NCBI GenBank assembly: GCA_029218445.1
Contig: JAQXRI010000140.1
Span: 1 to 49,577 of the forward strand
Source: Prevotellaceae bacterium
GTDB taxonomy: Bacteria > Bacteroidota > Bacteroidia > Bacteroidales > Bacteroidaceae
Length of the DNA stretch: 49,577 nucleotides
Direction: 5' to 3'
Under the pieces are notes generated by a model. It saw only the letters and a list, made by a program, of their open reading frames with translations, was not told the DNA's origin and ran no database searches. This document shows positions 35,748-44,206 of the stretch, piece after piece. The position numbers and the translations under genes are program-made. Positions within the stretch are counted from its first letter, which is position 1, and every line of letters begins with the position of its first letter.

Positions 35748-37097
35748 CTACTCAAAATTCCATTCAAATCGCTCGATGTCTTCTTCTATCAGAGGGTTGC
35801 CCTGCTGCACCTCAATAAAGGTGAGGCGGGTGATGGCCTTTAGCGTATGGCGATGCTCTACAGGTATGACAACGGTGTCGCCTGCCTTTACATGTCGCGA
35901 TACGCCGTCGAGAACAAATATGCCCTCGCCTTCAACAAATGTCCACACCTCAGAACGATGGTGGTGAAGCTGGTACGACAGGCTCTTGCCTGGTAGCACC
36001 GTGAGCGACTTTGTCAGCGAGTGGCAGCCGTCGGCATAGCGGGTGTCGTCGAGCACGCGGTAGGTGCCCCAGCGACGCTCTTCATACATTGGGCGTGGCG
36101 TGAGGTTCTCTACATATTTCTTTATGTTCTCGGTTTCCTTCTTGGCACAAACGAGTATGCCGTCGGGACAGGCGGCAACTACAACGTCGGTAAGTCCATC
36201 TACGAAGATGGGGTGCTGAAGTTCGTTGATGACATGGGTGTTGACACATTTTGGGCCTATCACGGCATTGCCAATGGTAGGCTTGTGCAGCTCGTCGGTG
36301 AGAGTGTTCCATGTGCCAAGGTCCTTCCATTCGCACGACGTTGGGACTACTGCCACCGACTCGGCTTTTTCGGCCACCTCATAGTCGAAGCTGATGCGCG
36401 GGAATTCGGCATAGCGCGAGCGTACTTCAGTGAACGACATTCCACTGCCTATGTTCATGTATTTTCCAACTATCTTCATCATATATCCCAGACGGAAGGC
36501 GAAAACACCGCCATTCCAGTAAGCATTCTGCTTCAGCAGCTCCTCGGCCACTGCCACAGTTGGCTTCTCGGTGAATCGCTCCACCTTGACCACCTCGCTG
36601 CCTTCGCCGGCTACGGGCACGATATATCCATATTTTGCCGATGGGTAGGTGGGCTTTACCCCCATGAGGACGAGGTCGGCTTCGGCATCGTCAACAACCT
36701 TCACCATACGGGCTATTGCATGGAAGTAGTCCATGCCCGTATATGGGTCGCAAGGCATCACCACAACCACTTCGTCGTCGCTGCATTTCTTCTCAAGATG
36801 CAGATAGGTGGAAGCCAAGGCTATAGCGGGGAACGTGTCGCGGCGCTCAGGTTCGGTAACCACCGACACCTTGTCGCCAAGTTGGTTGGTGATGATGTCG
36901 AGCTGGCTGGCGTTGGTGGCCAGCGTAATGTTGTCGGTAAGGCGGGCCTCCCTAACCTGACGTATCACACGTTGAATCATCGATTCCATAGTGCCGTCTT
37001 CACGTTCGAGCAAAGGAAGGAACTGCTTGCTTCTGGCGCTGTTGGAGAGGGGCCATAGGCGTGTGCCTGAGCCTCCTGACAATAAAATTAGTTGCAT
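35748..37097 (-). CDS. manC: Mannose-1-phosphate guanylyltransferase with C-terminal cupin (ManC type)
   Basis: 449 residues. The nucleotidyltransferase domain starts with LSGGSGTRLWPLSN and includes MPCDPYTGMDYF and FTEKP. The C-terminal domain (from about residue 345) contains the cupin/mannose-6-phosphate isomerase-like block QLHHHRSEVWTFVEGEG with its metal-binding histidines. It makes GDP-mannose from mannose-1-phosphate and GTP; the cupin may also isomerise fructose-6-phosphate to mannose-6-phosphate, as in dual-function ManC/AlgA. It heads the GDP-fucose operon and also provides donor for the mannosyltransferase-like gene at 5.8-6.6 kb. Confidence 0.94.
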   Translation of the reverse strand: MQLILLSGGSGTRLWPLSNSARSKQFLPLLEREDGTMESMIQRVIRQVREARLTDNITLATNASQLDIITNQLGDKVSVVTEPERRDTFPAIALASTYLHLEKKCSDDEVVVVMPCDPYTGMDYFHAIARMVKVVDDAEADLVLMGVKPTYPSAKYGYIVPVAGEGSEVVKVERFTEKPTVAVAEELLKQNAYWNGGVFAFRLGYMMKIVGKYMNIGSGMSFTEVRSRYAEFPRISFDYEVAEKAESVAVVPTSCEWKDLGTWNTLTDELHKPTIGNAVIGPKCVNTHVINELQHPIFVDGLTDVVVAACPDGILVCAKKETENIKKYVENLTPRPMYEERRWGTYRVLDDTRYADGCHSLTKSLTVLPGKSLSYQLHHHRSEVWTFVEGEGIFVLDGVSRHVKAGDTVVIPVEHRHTLKAITRLTFIEVQQGNPLIEEDIERFEWNFE

Positions 37098-37150
37098 TGT
37101 AAATATGAATTTAAATTATTGACAAAACATGTTTTATTTTTAATCGGGGG

Positions 37151-37158
37151 CAAAATTA
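37151..37158 (-). promoter_or_regulatory. -7 box of the manC-gmd-fcl operon
   Basis: Minus-strand TAATTTTG, a perfect TAnnTTTG match, about 54 bases before the manC ATG. No clear upstream TTTG at the usual distance. Confidence 0.45.
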
Positions 37159-37249
37159 CACATTATTTTCCACATGTGCAAGAAAAACGGCAAAAATATG
37201 AAGAAAAGAGCAAAAGGAGTTAAATATCATTATAATTCTATGGATAGTC

Positions 37250-37280
37250 TTGGATTATTGGGAATTTATTGATAACTTCG
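37250..37280 (+). promoter_or_regulatory. Possible promoter of the TlpA-like lipoprotein gene
   Basis: TTGG (37250-37253) and TAACTTCG (37273-37280), 19 bases apart, each one mismatch from consensus. The same TAACTTCG box precedes the hybrid regulator gene. Confidence 0.4.
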
Positions 37281-37309
37281 CCGCAATTTAAAAACAAAAA
37301 AGCAAAAAG

Positions 37310-38401
37310 ATGAGAAAATTAGCATTAATGACTTTGTCGGCTGTAGTATGCCTCACAGCATGCGCACAAGACGTGAAATTCAAAGTTACGGGCGTTCTGC
37401 CCGACACTGTTAAGACAGTGGTAGTAATCGTTAACGGCAACCAGAAGGCACCTGTGGCAAAGGCTGCAGTAAGCAATGGAAAGTTTGCCATCGAAGGCAG
37501 CGCACCTAAGGATGCCATTCTTGGCATCGGCTATCAGCAGGAGCGTGGACTGCGCTACGTCTCGGCACTTAACGACGGCGAGCCTATCGACATTCAACTG
37601 GTTGACGACTGCTCGGTAAAAGGCTCGAAGCTGAACAACGAGTTTGGCGAGTTACAGGCAAAAAGCAACGTCATGATGACAGCTAAGCCGCTGATTGACG
37701 AGTGGCAGAAAGTAAGGAAAGACGAGTCTGAGGCCGGCAAGGCAAAGGCCAAGGAACTGATGGACAAGATAAACGCCATGATGGAGGAAGCCGACAACAT
37801 GAAGCTGGCCTATATCAAGGCTCACAAGGACGACGTCACTCCAGCCATGCTGATGAAAGACATGTACTACATGTTTGATTATAAGGAGCTTGTTGACTAC
37901 ATCAACTCTGGTGCTGCTTGGGTCAACCACCCGATGATGGAGCCTGTAAAGAAGCAGGTGGCCGCCATGGGCAAGCGTCAGCCTGGAGTGATGTTCACCG
38001 ACCTTGAGATGAACGACACCGAGGGCAAGCCTGCCAAGCTGAGCGACTGGGTTGGCAAGGGCAACTATGTGCTCGTTGACTTCTGGGCAAGCTGGTGTGG
38101 CCCATGCCGTGCCGAGATGCCTAATGTTGTGAAGGCCTATCAGACCTACAAGGACAAGGGCTTCGACGTGGTTGGCGTGAGCTTCGACCAAAAGGCCGAC
38201 GCATGGAAAGGCGCAATTGCCTCGCTCAAGTTGGAATGGCACAACATTTCAGACCTGAAGGGTTGGGAGTGTGCCGCAGCACCTGCTTACGGCATCAACG
38301 GCATCCCGTCAAACATACTCGTAGGTCCTGACGGCAAAATCGTTGCCTGCGACCTTCGCGGAGAAGCTCTGCTGAACAAGCTGGCTGAGGTGTATAAGTA
38401 A
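37310..38401 (+). CDS. TlpA-like thiol:disulfide lipoprotein with DUF4369-like N-terminus
   Basis: 363 residues. The N-terminus MRKLALMTLSAVVCLTACAQ is a lipoprotein signal with lipobox LTAC (C18). A beta-rich domain typical of DUF4369 follows (about 25-120), then a helical linker, then a thioredoxin fold with WASWCGPC (C263, C266) and the cis-Pro region GINGIPSNILVGPDG. It is predicted to sit in the periplasm on a membrane and to reduce or exchange disulfides. This architecture is abundant in Bacteroidetes with few defined substrates. It is monocistronic, followed by the repeat element at 38404-38514. Confidence 0.92.
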   Translation: MRKLALMTLSAVVCLTACAQDVKFKVTGVLPDTVKTVVVIVNGNQKAPVAKAAVSNGKFAIEGSAPKDAILGIGYQQERGLRYVSALNDGEPIDIQLVDDCSVKGSKLNNEFGELQAKSNVMMTAKPLIDEWQKVRKDESEAGKAKAKELMDKINAMMEEADNMKLAYIKAHKDDVTPAMLMKDMYYMFDYKELVDYINSGAAWVNHPMMEPVKKQVAAMGKRQPGVMFTDLEMNDTEGKPAKLSDWVGKGNYVLVDFWASWCGPCRAEMPNVVKAYQTYKDKGFDVVGVSFDQKADAWKGAIASLKLEWHNISDLKGWECAAAPAYGINGIPSNILVGPDGKIVACDLRGEALLNKLAEVYK

Positions 38402-38403
38402 TA

Positions 38404-38514
38404 AGAAGGTAGAGGATAGAAGGTAGAGGGTAGAGATTACCAAATTGCTTAATACTACCTCAAATCCAAGCTATAACATTTCTCTACCTTCTACCCTCTA
38501 CCTTCTACCCTCTA
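38404..38514. repeat. Dispersed GGTAGAG inverted-repeat element, copy B, overlapping the tilS end
   Basis: The left arm 38404-38436 (AGAAGGTAGAGGATAGAAGG and on) is the reverse complement of most of the right arm 38479-38514 (TTCTCTACCTTCTACCCTC and on), with a central loop of about 42 bases. Bases 38419-38448 match copy A at 28 of 30 positions. The right arm contains the stop codon and last residues of tilS (stop at 38498-38500), and related TCTACC units continue to about 38527. Confidence 0.8.
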
Positions 38515-39832
38515 AACAACTCTCTACCCTTACCACTTCCTTCGTCGTGGCAGTAATTCGGCATTTCTCGCTCGTCCGCTCTCCCACAAGCCAAACTATT
38601 GTTCCTTTGGCATCTTCTACTACAAGTTGACGACGGCGTTCAAAATAGTTTTTCTTACGGTCGGTTAGATAGTCGCTCACCAACTTTGAACCTTTCATGC
38701 CAAAGGGCGTGAAACGGTCGCCATCGTGCCATGGCCTCAACGTCAGTGGAAAGGTTAAGGTGGCGGCATCGAGAGTGGCTACATCCGGCGACTTCGCAAT
38801 GGCGGAGTCGGCATTCGACGTTGGCTTCACCTCAACCCTAATGCGGCCTTCGCCAAACATATACACTCCCTCGACAGGCATACGCAAAGGCTGCGGCAAC
38901 ACTACTGACGAAGCTACAAGCAGACGCGACTTCTCGGCTGCAATGTCGTGGGTGGCCGATGATATCGCCTTGCCCTTGGTGCCGTTCTCCATCATCTGAA
39001 ACACCACATCCGACTGCTGCGGAGTGAAGCCGTAGGAGCTGCAGATGTGATGGAGCACATACCGCGGCGCAGGCAGTTGACGCAACTTTTCAGTGTCTAT
39101 TACATCGATGCCGTCGGCACCAACCTCTACCACCTGCTTTGTAATCATGTCCAAAGCCCAATCCACTATCTCGCCCGCCTCCTGCAAATGGCGTGCCGTG
39201 GCGTTGATGCAGCGTGAGGCACTGGGATTGATGGTGTGGAGCAGCGGTATCACCTCAAGGCGAAACTTGTTGCGCGTAGCGTCGGTTTCAAGGTTGGTGC
39301 TGTCGGTCACGTAGTCCTGATGCCGCAGCAGCAGATAGTTCTCAATGTCGCGGCGTGACATGTTGAGCAGCGGACGCAGTATGTGGCCATTCACCGCTCG
39401 TATGCCTGCCATGCCGTTTAGCCCTGTACCCCGTGTAAGGTTCATCAGCACCGTCTCAACATTGTCGTCGCTGTGATGTGCCACGACAATGGCCTCGGCA
39501 CCTATGTCGCGCCGCAGGTTTTCGAAGTATGCATAGCGCAGGTTGCGTGCTGCGGTCTCAATGCTCTGCTTGTGCAGTTCGGCATACTCGCGCGTGTCGA
39601 AATGTACGCGATGCAGCTTTATGCCCATTCTACCACAAAGCCCTGCCACAAACTCCTCGTCACGGTCGGCCTCACTGCCACGCAAATGGAAATTGCAGTG
39701 TACTGCCTCCACCTTATATCCCTCGTCGTGCATCATCAGCAGCAGTGCCACACTGTCGGCTCCGCCGCTGACGGCCACGAGATAAGTCTTCTCCTTATTT
39801 AATATTTCCTTGTTGAGCACTGCTTCCTTCAA
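38498..39832 (-). CDS. tilS: tRNA(Ile)-lysidine synthase
   Basis: 444 residues. The PP-loop VSGGADSVALL (residues 21-31) binds ATP, and HCNFHLRG and VVAHHSDDNVET are the other conserved N-type ATPase motifs. The C-terminal lysidine domain contains RPWHDGDRFTPFGMKGSKLV. The enzyme adds lysine to C34 of tRNA-Ile(CAU) so that it reads AUA. No ATG is available at the N-terminus; TTG at 39832 is the best start (GTG at 39820 is an alternative). It is in the same frame as the upstream methyltransferase gene, separated from it by one TAA and two codons. The last few residues (after VRVESC) and stop come from the repeat element. Confidence 0.93.
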   Translation of the reverse strand: MKEAVLNKEILNKEKTYLVAVSGGADSVALLLMMHDEGYKVEAVHCNFHLRGSEADRDEEFVAGLCGRMGIKLHRVHFDTREYAELHKQSIETAARNLRYAYFENLRRDIGAEAIVVAHHSDDNVETVLMNLTRGTGLNGMAGIRAVNGHILRPLLNMSRRDIENYLLLRHQDYVTDSTNLETDATRNKFRLEVIPLLHTINPSASRCINATARHLQEAGEIVDWALDMITKQVVEVGADGIDVIDTEKLRQLPAPRYVLHHICSSYGFTPQQSDVVFQMMENGTKGKAISSATHDIAAEKSRLLVASSVVLPQPLRMPVEGVYMFGEGRIRVEVKPTSNADSAIAKSPDVATLDAATLTFPLTLRPWHDGDRFTPFGMKGSKLVSDYLTDRKKNYFERRRQLVVEDAKGTIVWLVGERTSEKCRITATTKEVVRVESCLEGRR

Positions 39833-39838
39833 CTCCTT

Positions 39839-41020
39839 TTATTCAACATACAACACCAGTCCCTTCAGATATTCACCTTCTGGATGGAAAATGTTTATGG
39901 GATGGTCGGCTGGCTGGTGGAGCTGATGCAGTATGCGCACCTTGCGGCCGGCCAAGGCAGCCGCCGTAAACACGGCGTTGCGGAAATTGTCCTTCGTCAC
40001 CACCTGCGAGCAGGAGAAGGTGAAGAGTATGCCGCCACGCTGTATCTTCTCAAAGGCCTTGAGATTGAGGCGTGTATAGCCTTTCAGGGCATTGTGAAGC
40101 GCACCACGGTGCTTGGCGAAAGCCGGAGGGTCGAGTATTATCAGGTCGTAACGGTCGCCCATGCGGTCGAGATATTTGAAAGCATCCTCGCAATAGGCCT
40201 CGTGGCGGTTGTCGCCCGGGAAGTTCATGTTTACATTGCGTGTGGTAAGCTCGATGGCCTTGGCGCTGCTGTCAACCGAATGAACCAGCTCTGCCCCGCC
40301 ACGCATGGCATAAAACGAGAAGCCACCCGTGTAGCAGAACATGTTGAGCACCTTCTTGCCGCGTGCGAAATGTTCGAGCAGCGAACGGTTTTCGCGCTGA
40401 TCGACAAAGAAGCCCGTCTTCTGGCCCTTGAGCCAATCGACGTGAAACTTCAGTCCATTCTCCATGGCCACGTTGTCGTCGCTGCCTCCTATGATAAATC
40501 CGTCTTCCTGCCCTAACTCAGCCTTGTATGGCAGTGTCGTTTCGCTCTTGTAATAAACATTGCTGATGCGGCTGCCTGCCACCTCCACGAGGCAGCGGGC
40601 TATGGCCATGCGTTCTTGATGAATGCCCACGCTGTGAGCCTGCATCACTGCCGTGTCGCCATAGACGTCGATGACGAGCCCCGGTATGTTGTCGCCTTCG
40701 CCGTGAACAAGGCGGTAGGTGTTGTTATGGGGATCATCTACTATGCCTATCGAGCGCCTCATGTCAAAGGCCGACTGCAGTCGGCTCTTCCAGAAGTCGT
40801 CGTCAATCAGTACGTCGCTGAACGAAAGCACCCTCACGGCAATTGACCCTATCTGATAGTGTCCCACGGCAATAAACTCGCCGCCGGCCGTTATCACCCT
40901 CACCGTTTCGCCTTCGGCAAGGTCGCCGTCGGCACGTTGTATTGCACCAGAGAAAATCCAAGGGTGGAAGCGTTTGAGGCTTTCTTCCTTACCCTTTTTT
41001 AGATACACATTCTTGTACAT
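39839..41020 (-). CDS. Class I SAM-dependent rRNA methyltransferase (RlmI-like, PUA + MTase)
   Basis: 393 residues. An N-terminal PUA-like domain (KRFHPWIFSGAIQ) precedes a Rossmann methyltransferase with VLNMFCYTGGFSFYA (SAM-binding motif), DLIILDPPAFAKH (catalytic motif IV) and the FTFSCSQVV strand. This is the RlmI/RlmK-type family that makes m5C in 23S rRNA. The catalytic Cys is seen in the SCSQ motif. It overlaps the upstream exonuclease gene by 32 bases and runs into tilS six bases later. Confidence 0.9.
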   Translation of the reverse strand: MYKNVYLKKGKEESLKRFHPWIFSGAIQRADGDLAEGETVRVITAGGEFIAVGHYQIGSIAVRVLSFSDVLIDDDFWKSRLQSAFDMRRSIGIVDDPHNNTYRLVHGEGDNIPGLVIDVYGDTAVMQAHSVGIHQERMAIARCLVEVAGSRISNVYYKSETTLPYKAELGQEDGFIIGGSDDNVAMENGLKFHVDWLKGQKTGFFVDQRENRSLLEHFARGKKVLNMFCYTGGFSFYAMRGGAELVHSVDSSAKAIELTTRNVNMNFPGDNRHEAYCEDAFKYLDRMGDRYDLIILDPPAFAKHRGALHNALKGYTRLNLKAFEKIQRGGILFTFSCSQVVTKDNFRNAVFTAAALAGRKVRILHQLHQPADHPINIFHPEGEYLKGLVLYVE

Positions 41021-41639
41021 TGTCTTCTTGTCTTATCAGTTTATAATCACCTGTCTGCTCCAGTCGTTGCAGCTCATCGTATATCTTTATGCAGCTCCAA
41101 GCGTCGGTAGCGGCATACACCTTCTGCTTGTCCGACAGGATGTCGGCCTCCCAGTTGGTCAGTCGCTGACTCTTGCTTATCTTCGCTCCGAAGAAGTTGG
41201 CATAGATTTTCTGCAGGCTAAGGTCTTCAATGCCTATCTCCTTGACGTGCTTCTGAAGGTCGAAGAAGCTGCCTGGCTTAAACTGCCCCAGCTTGGCAAG
41301 GGCCGAGATGTCGTCGTGGAGCGACAGGCCCACCTTGAGTATCGTCTCGTCTTCGAGCAACTGCTTCACCGGTTCGCACAGCTTGAGGTGGTTTAGCCTG
41401 AACAGGAAACACACCTCACGCGACGACACCTGAAGCAAGGCCACCTTGTAGTTGATGCCACGGCGGAACGAAGGCCTCGTCTCGGTGTCAACGCCAAGAA
41501 GGTCCTGCGACAGCAGATAATCGACAGCCTTGCGGGCTTCCGACTCCGACACCACAACCACTATCCTGCCCTCGAAAACGGCAGGCGGCAAAGCGGCTAT
41601 TTTTGCCTTGTCATACTTGTCGAATAATAGTTTTTCCAT
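40989..41639 (-). CDS. 3'-5' exonuclease, DnaQ-like (RNase D/WRN type)
   Basis: 216 residues from ATG 41639. The DEDDy exonuclease motifs are LGVDTETRPSF (Exo I), SLHDDISAL (Exo II) and YAATDAWSCIKIY (Exo III, Tyr-Asp spaced as in the DEDDy class). It is a single-domain protein without HRDC, common in Bacteroidetes, and its nucleic-acid substrate is unknown. Upstream in-frame TTG at 41663 is less likely because it coincides with the -7 box at 41661-41668. The 3' end overlaps the methyltransferase gene by 32 bases, so the two are coupled. Confidence 0.9.
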   Translation of the reverse strand: MEKLLFDKYDKAKIAALPPAVFEGRIVVVVSESEARKAVDYLLSQDLLGVDTETRPSFRRGINYKVALLQVSSREVCFLFRLNHLKLCEPVKQLLEDETILKVGLSLHDDISALAKLGQFKPGSFFDLQKHVKEIGIEDLSLQKIYANFFGAKISKSQRLTNWEADILSDKQKVYAATDAWSCIKIYDELQRLEQTGDYKLIRQEDNVQECVSKKG

Positions 41640-41660
41640 CACTTTTGTTATTTCGAGATG

Positions 41661-41668
41661 CAAAAATA
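41661..41668 (-). promoter_or_regulatory. -7 box of the exonuclease-rlmI-like-tilS operon
   Basis: Minus-strand TATTTTTG, about 22 bases before ATG 41639. Divergent from the ftsK -7 box at 41712. Confidence 0.45.
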
Positions 41669-41711
41669 CAAAAAAATTGGGAGTTTATGGTAATTTCTGA
41701 CTTTTTTCAGT

Positions 41712-41719
41712 TACTTTTG
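41712..41719 (+). promoter_or_regulatory. -7 box of the ftsK operon
   Basis: TACTTTTG followed by CA, a perfect TAnnTTTG match, 28 bases before ATG 41748. No clear -33 box. Confidence 0.5.
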
Positions 41720-41747
41720 CACAAGTTTTTATATAACACGACCAAAA

Positions 41748-44201
41748 ATGGTAAAGAAAAAGAAGATAAACAACAATAAATCGCTTACAGAGGTGTTGGG
41801 CTTTGACTTTCTGCAAAACGAGAAGTTCAACTTTGTTTTGGGCCTTGTACTGCTCGCCATCGCCATCTGCCTCGTCATCTCGTTCGTGTCGTTCCTCAAC
41901 ACAGGAAGCGTTGACCAAAGCATGATAGAATCGGCACGCGAGGGAGAGATAATGAACCAAAAGGGAGAGTTTACCAACAAGTGCGGATCGATAGGCGCAT
42001 ACGTGTCCTACTTCTTCGTCAAGCAATGCTTCGGGCTCTCGGCCTTTGTCATACCACTGTTCCTCATCATGGTGTCGCTAAAACTCATGAGGGTGTATGA
42101 GATAAGCATACTGAAGTGGTTTATGACCTCGGCGGTGATAATGGTATGGTCGAGCATCACACTGGCCAACTTCCTCTCGCCACTGTTCATCGACAGCTTC
42201 TACAATCCAGGAGGCGACCACGGCATATACGTATGCCAGTGGACGGAGAATCTTGTGGGCGCACCTGGACTGACGGCGGCCTTGACCATCATTGCCATTG
42301 CCTTCCTGACATACATCAGCGCCGAAACGATTTACATCATACGCAAGATGCTCAACCCCGTGAAGTTCTTTACCGACAGGGTGAAGTTTGAGGTGACCAA
42401 CGAAAAGGAACACAACGACAAGGGACAGCCAATGGAAACAATGGAAGACCCGACGGTGTTCGACAATCCCGAAACGCAGACTGTGGAGTTTGCCGTCAAC
42501 AGCGACGCTCATATTATAAATAATGTGGAAACTGACAGCGAACCTCTCGTCGCCGAACCGACACCAAAGAAGAACAAGGTTAAGCGCGACGACGACGAAC
42601 CGATAGAAATGGAGATAAAAGCCGCAAAAGACGAGGAGAAGGCCGGACAGAAAGAACTCGTGACCGTGGGCGACAGGGAAATGGCGCCATACGACCCCAA
42701 GCTCGACCTTGAAAACTATCACTACCCCACCCTCGACCTGCTGAAGAAATACGAGAACGACGGCAAGCCTTATATCGACATGAGCGAACAAACCGCCAAC
42801 AAGAACCGCATCATCGAGGTGCTGCGCAACTTTGGAGTCGAGATAAGCAGCATAAAGGCCACCGTGGGCCCAACCATCACGCTCTACGAGATAACGCCGG
42901 CACAAGGAGTGCGCATAGCCAAGATACGCAACCTGGAAGACGACATAGCCCTCTCGCTCTCGGCATTGGGCATACGCATCATCGCACCTATACCCGGCAA
43001 GGGCACCATAGGTATAGAGGTGCCTAACGCCAAGCCAAACATTGTGTCGATGGAGTCGATACTCAACTCGAAGAAGTTCCAGGAGTCGCAGATGGAACTG
43101 CCTTGCGCCATAGGCAAGACCATCACCAACGAGGTGTTTATGTTTGACCTTGCAAAAATACCACACCTGCTCGTAGCCGGAGCCACAGGACAGGGAAAGT
43201 CGGTGGGCCTGAACGCCATCATCACCTCGCTGCTCTACAAAAAGCATCCCGCCGAACTGAAGATAGTGCTCATCGACCCGAAGAAGGTGGAATTCAGCAT
43301 CTACGGCCCTATAGCCAACCACTTCCTCGCCAAAGTGCCCGACGAAGAGGCCGAACCCATCATTACCGACGTGACCAAGGTGGTGAGAACACTCAACAGC
43401 CTCTGCAAGGAGATGGACACACGCTACGACCTGCTGAAGGCTGCCGGGGCACGCAACGTGAAGGAATACAACAAGAAGTTCATTTCACGACAGCTAAACC
43501 CCGAAAACGGACACCGCTTCATGCCTTACATCGTGGTGGTGATAGACGAGTTTGGCGACCTCATAATGACCGCTGGCAAGGAGATAGAACTGCCAATAGC
43601 CCGTATAGCTCAGCTGGCGCGCGCCGTGGGCATTCACATGATAATAGCCACACAGCGACCCACCACAACCATCATCACGGGCAACATAAAGGCCAACTTC
43701 CCCGGACGCATTGCCTTCAAGGTGAGCGCAATGATTGACTCGAAGACAATTCTCGACCGTCCGGGCGCCAACCAGCTGATAGGACGAGGCGACATGCTGT
43801 TCCTCAACGGCAACGAGCCGGTGCGAGTGCAGTGTGCCTTCGTCGATACGCCCGAGGTGGAACGCATCAACATGTTCATAGCACAGCAACAGGGATACGT
43901 GACGCCGTTCGAGCTGCCCGAACCCGACATGGGCGACGGCGACGTAAGTGCCGCCAACGATGTTGACATGCAGCACCTCGATCCGCTGTTTGAAGACACG
44001 GCACGACTGATAGTGACAAGCCAGTCGGGCTCCACCAGCCTCATACAGCGCAAGTTCTCAATAGGCTACAACCGCGCCGGACGCATAATGGACCAGATGG
44101 AGAAGGCTGGCATAGTGGGAGCGGCAAGCGGCAGCAAGCCACGCGAGGTGCTCATACAGGACGAGGTGAGCCTTAACAACCTTTTAAGCAACTACAGATA
44201 A
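41748..44201 (+). CDS. ftsK: DNA translocase FtsK
   Basis: 817 residues. A membrane domain of four helices (about 25-190) precedes a linker rich in charged residues, then the RecA-like motor with Walker A AGATGQGKSVG (about 478-488) and Walker B IVVVIDEFGDL, and a C-terminal winged-helix gamma domain (SLIQRKFSIGYNRAGRIMDQ) that reads polar chromosome motifs. It pumps the terminus region through the closing septum and activates dimer resolution. It is the first gene of a tight five-gene operon ending with rlmH. Confidence 0.96.
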   Translation: MVKKKKINNNKSLTEVLGFDFLQNEKFNFVLGLVLLAIAICLVISFVSFLNTGSVDQSMIESAREGEIMNQKGEFTNKCGSIGAYVSYFFVKQCFGLSAFVIPLFLIMVSLKLMRVYEISILKWFMTSAVIMVWSSITLANFLSPLFIDSFYNPGGDHGIYVCQWTENLVGAPGLTAALTIIAIAFLTYISAETIYIIRKMLNPVKFFTDRVKFEVTNEKEHNDKGQPMETMEDPTVFDNPETQTVEFAVNSDAHIINNVETDSEPLVAEPTPKKNKVKRDDDEPIEMEIKAAKDEEKAGQKELVTVGDREMAPYDPKLDLENYHYPTLDLLKKYENDGKPYIDMSEQTANKNRIIEVLRNFGVEISSIKATVGPTITLYEITPAQGVRIAKIRNLEDDIALSLSALGIRIIAPIPGKGTIGIEVPNAKPNIVSMESILNSKKFQESQMELPCAIGKTITNEVFMFDLAKIPHLLVAGATGQGKSVGLNAIITSLLYKKHPAELKIVLIDPKKVEFSIYGPIANHFLAKVPDEEAEPIITDVTKVVRTLNSLCKEMDTRYDLLKAAGARNVKEYNKKFISRQLNPENGHRFMPYIVVVIDEFGDLIMTAGKEIELPIARIAQLARAVGIHMIIATQRPTTTIITGNIKANFPGRIAFKVSAMIDSKTILDRPGANQLIGRGDMLFLNGNEPVRVQCAFVDTPEVERINMFIAQQQGYVTPFELPEPDMGDGDVSAANDVDMQHLDPLFEDTARLIVTSQSGSTSLIQRKFSIGYNRAGRIMDQMEKAGIVGAASGSKPREVLIQDEVSLNNLLSNYR

Positions 44202-44206
44202 CGACA

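Noticed and set aside
42078..43322. Long open frame (over 400 codons) antisense to ftsK
   Set aside because: Its translation lacks any recognisable motif, and ftsK on the other strand is unambiguous. Long antisense frames are produced by the codon bias of these genes. The same applies opposite ffh (21701-22663), manC (36021-37058) and the dipeptidase (47354-48487).
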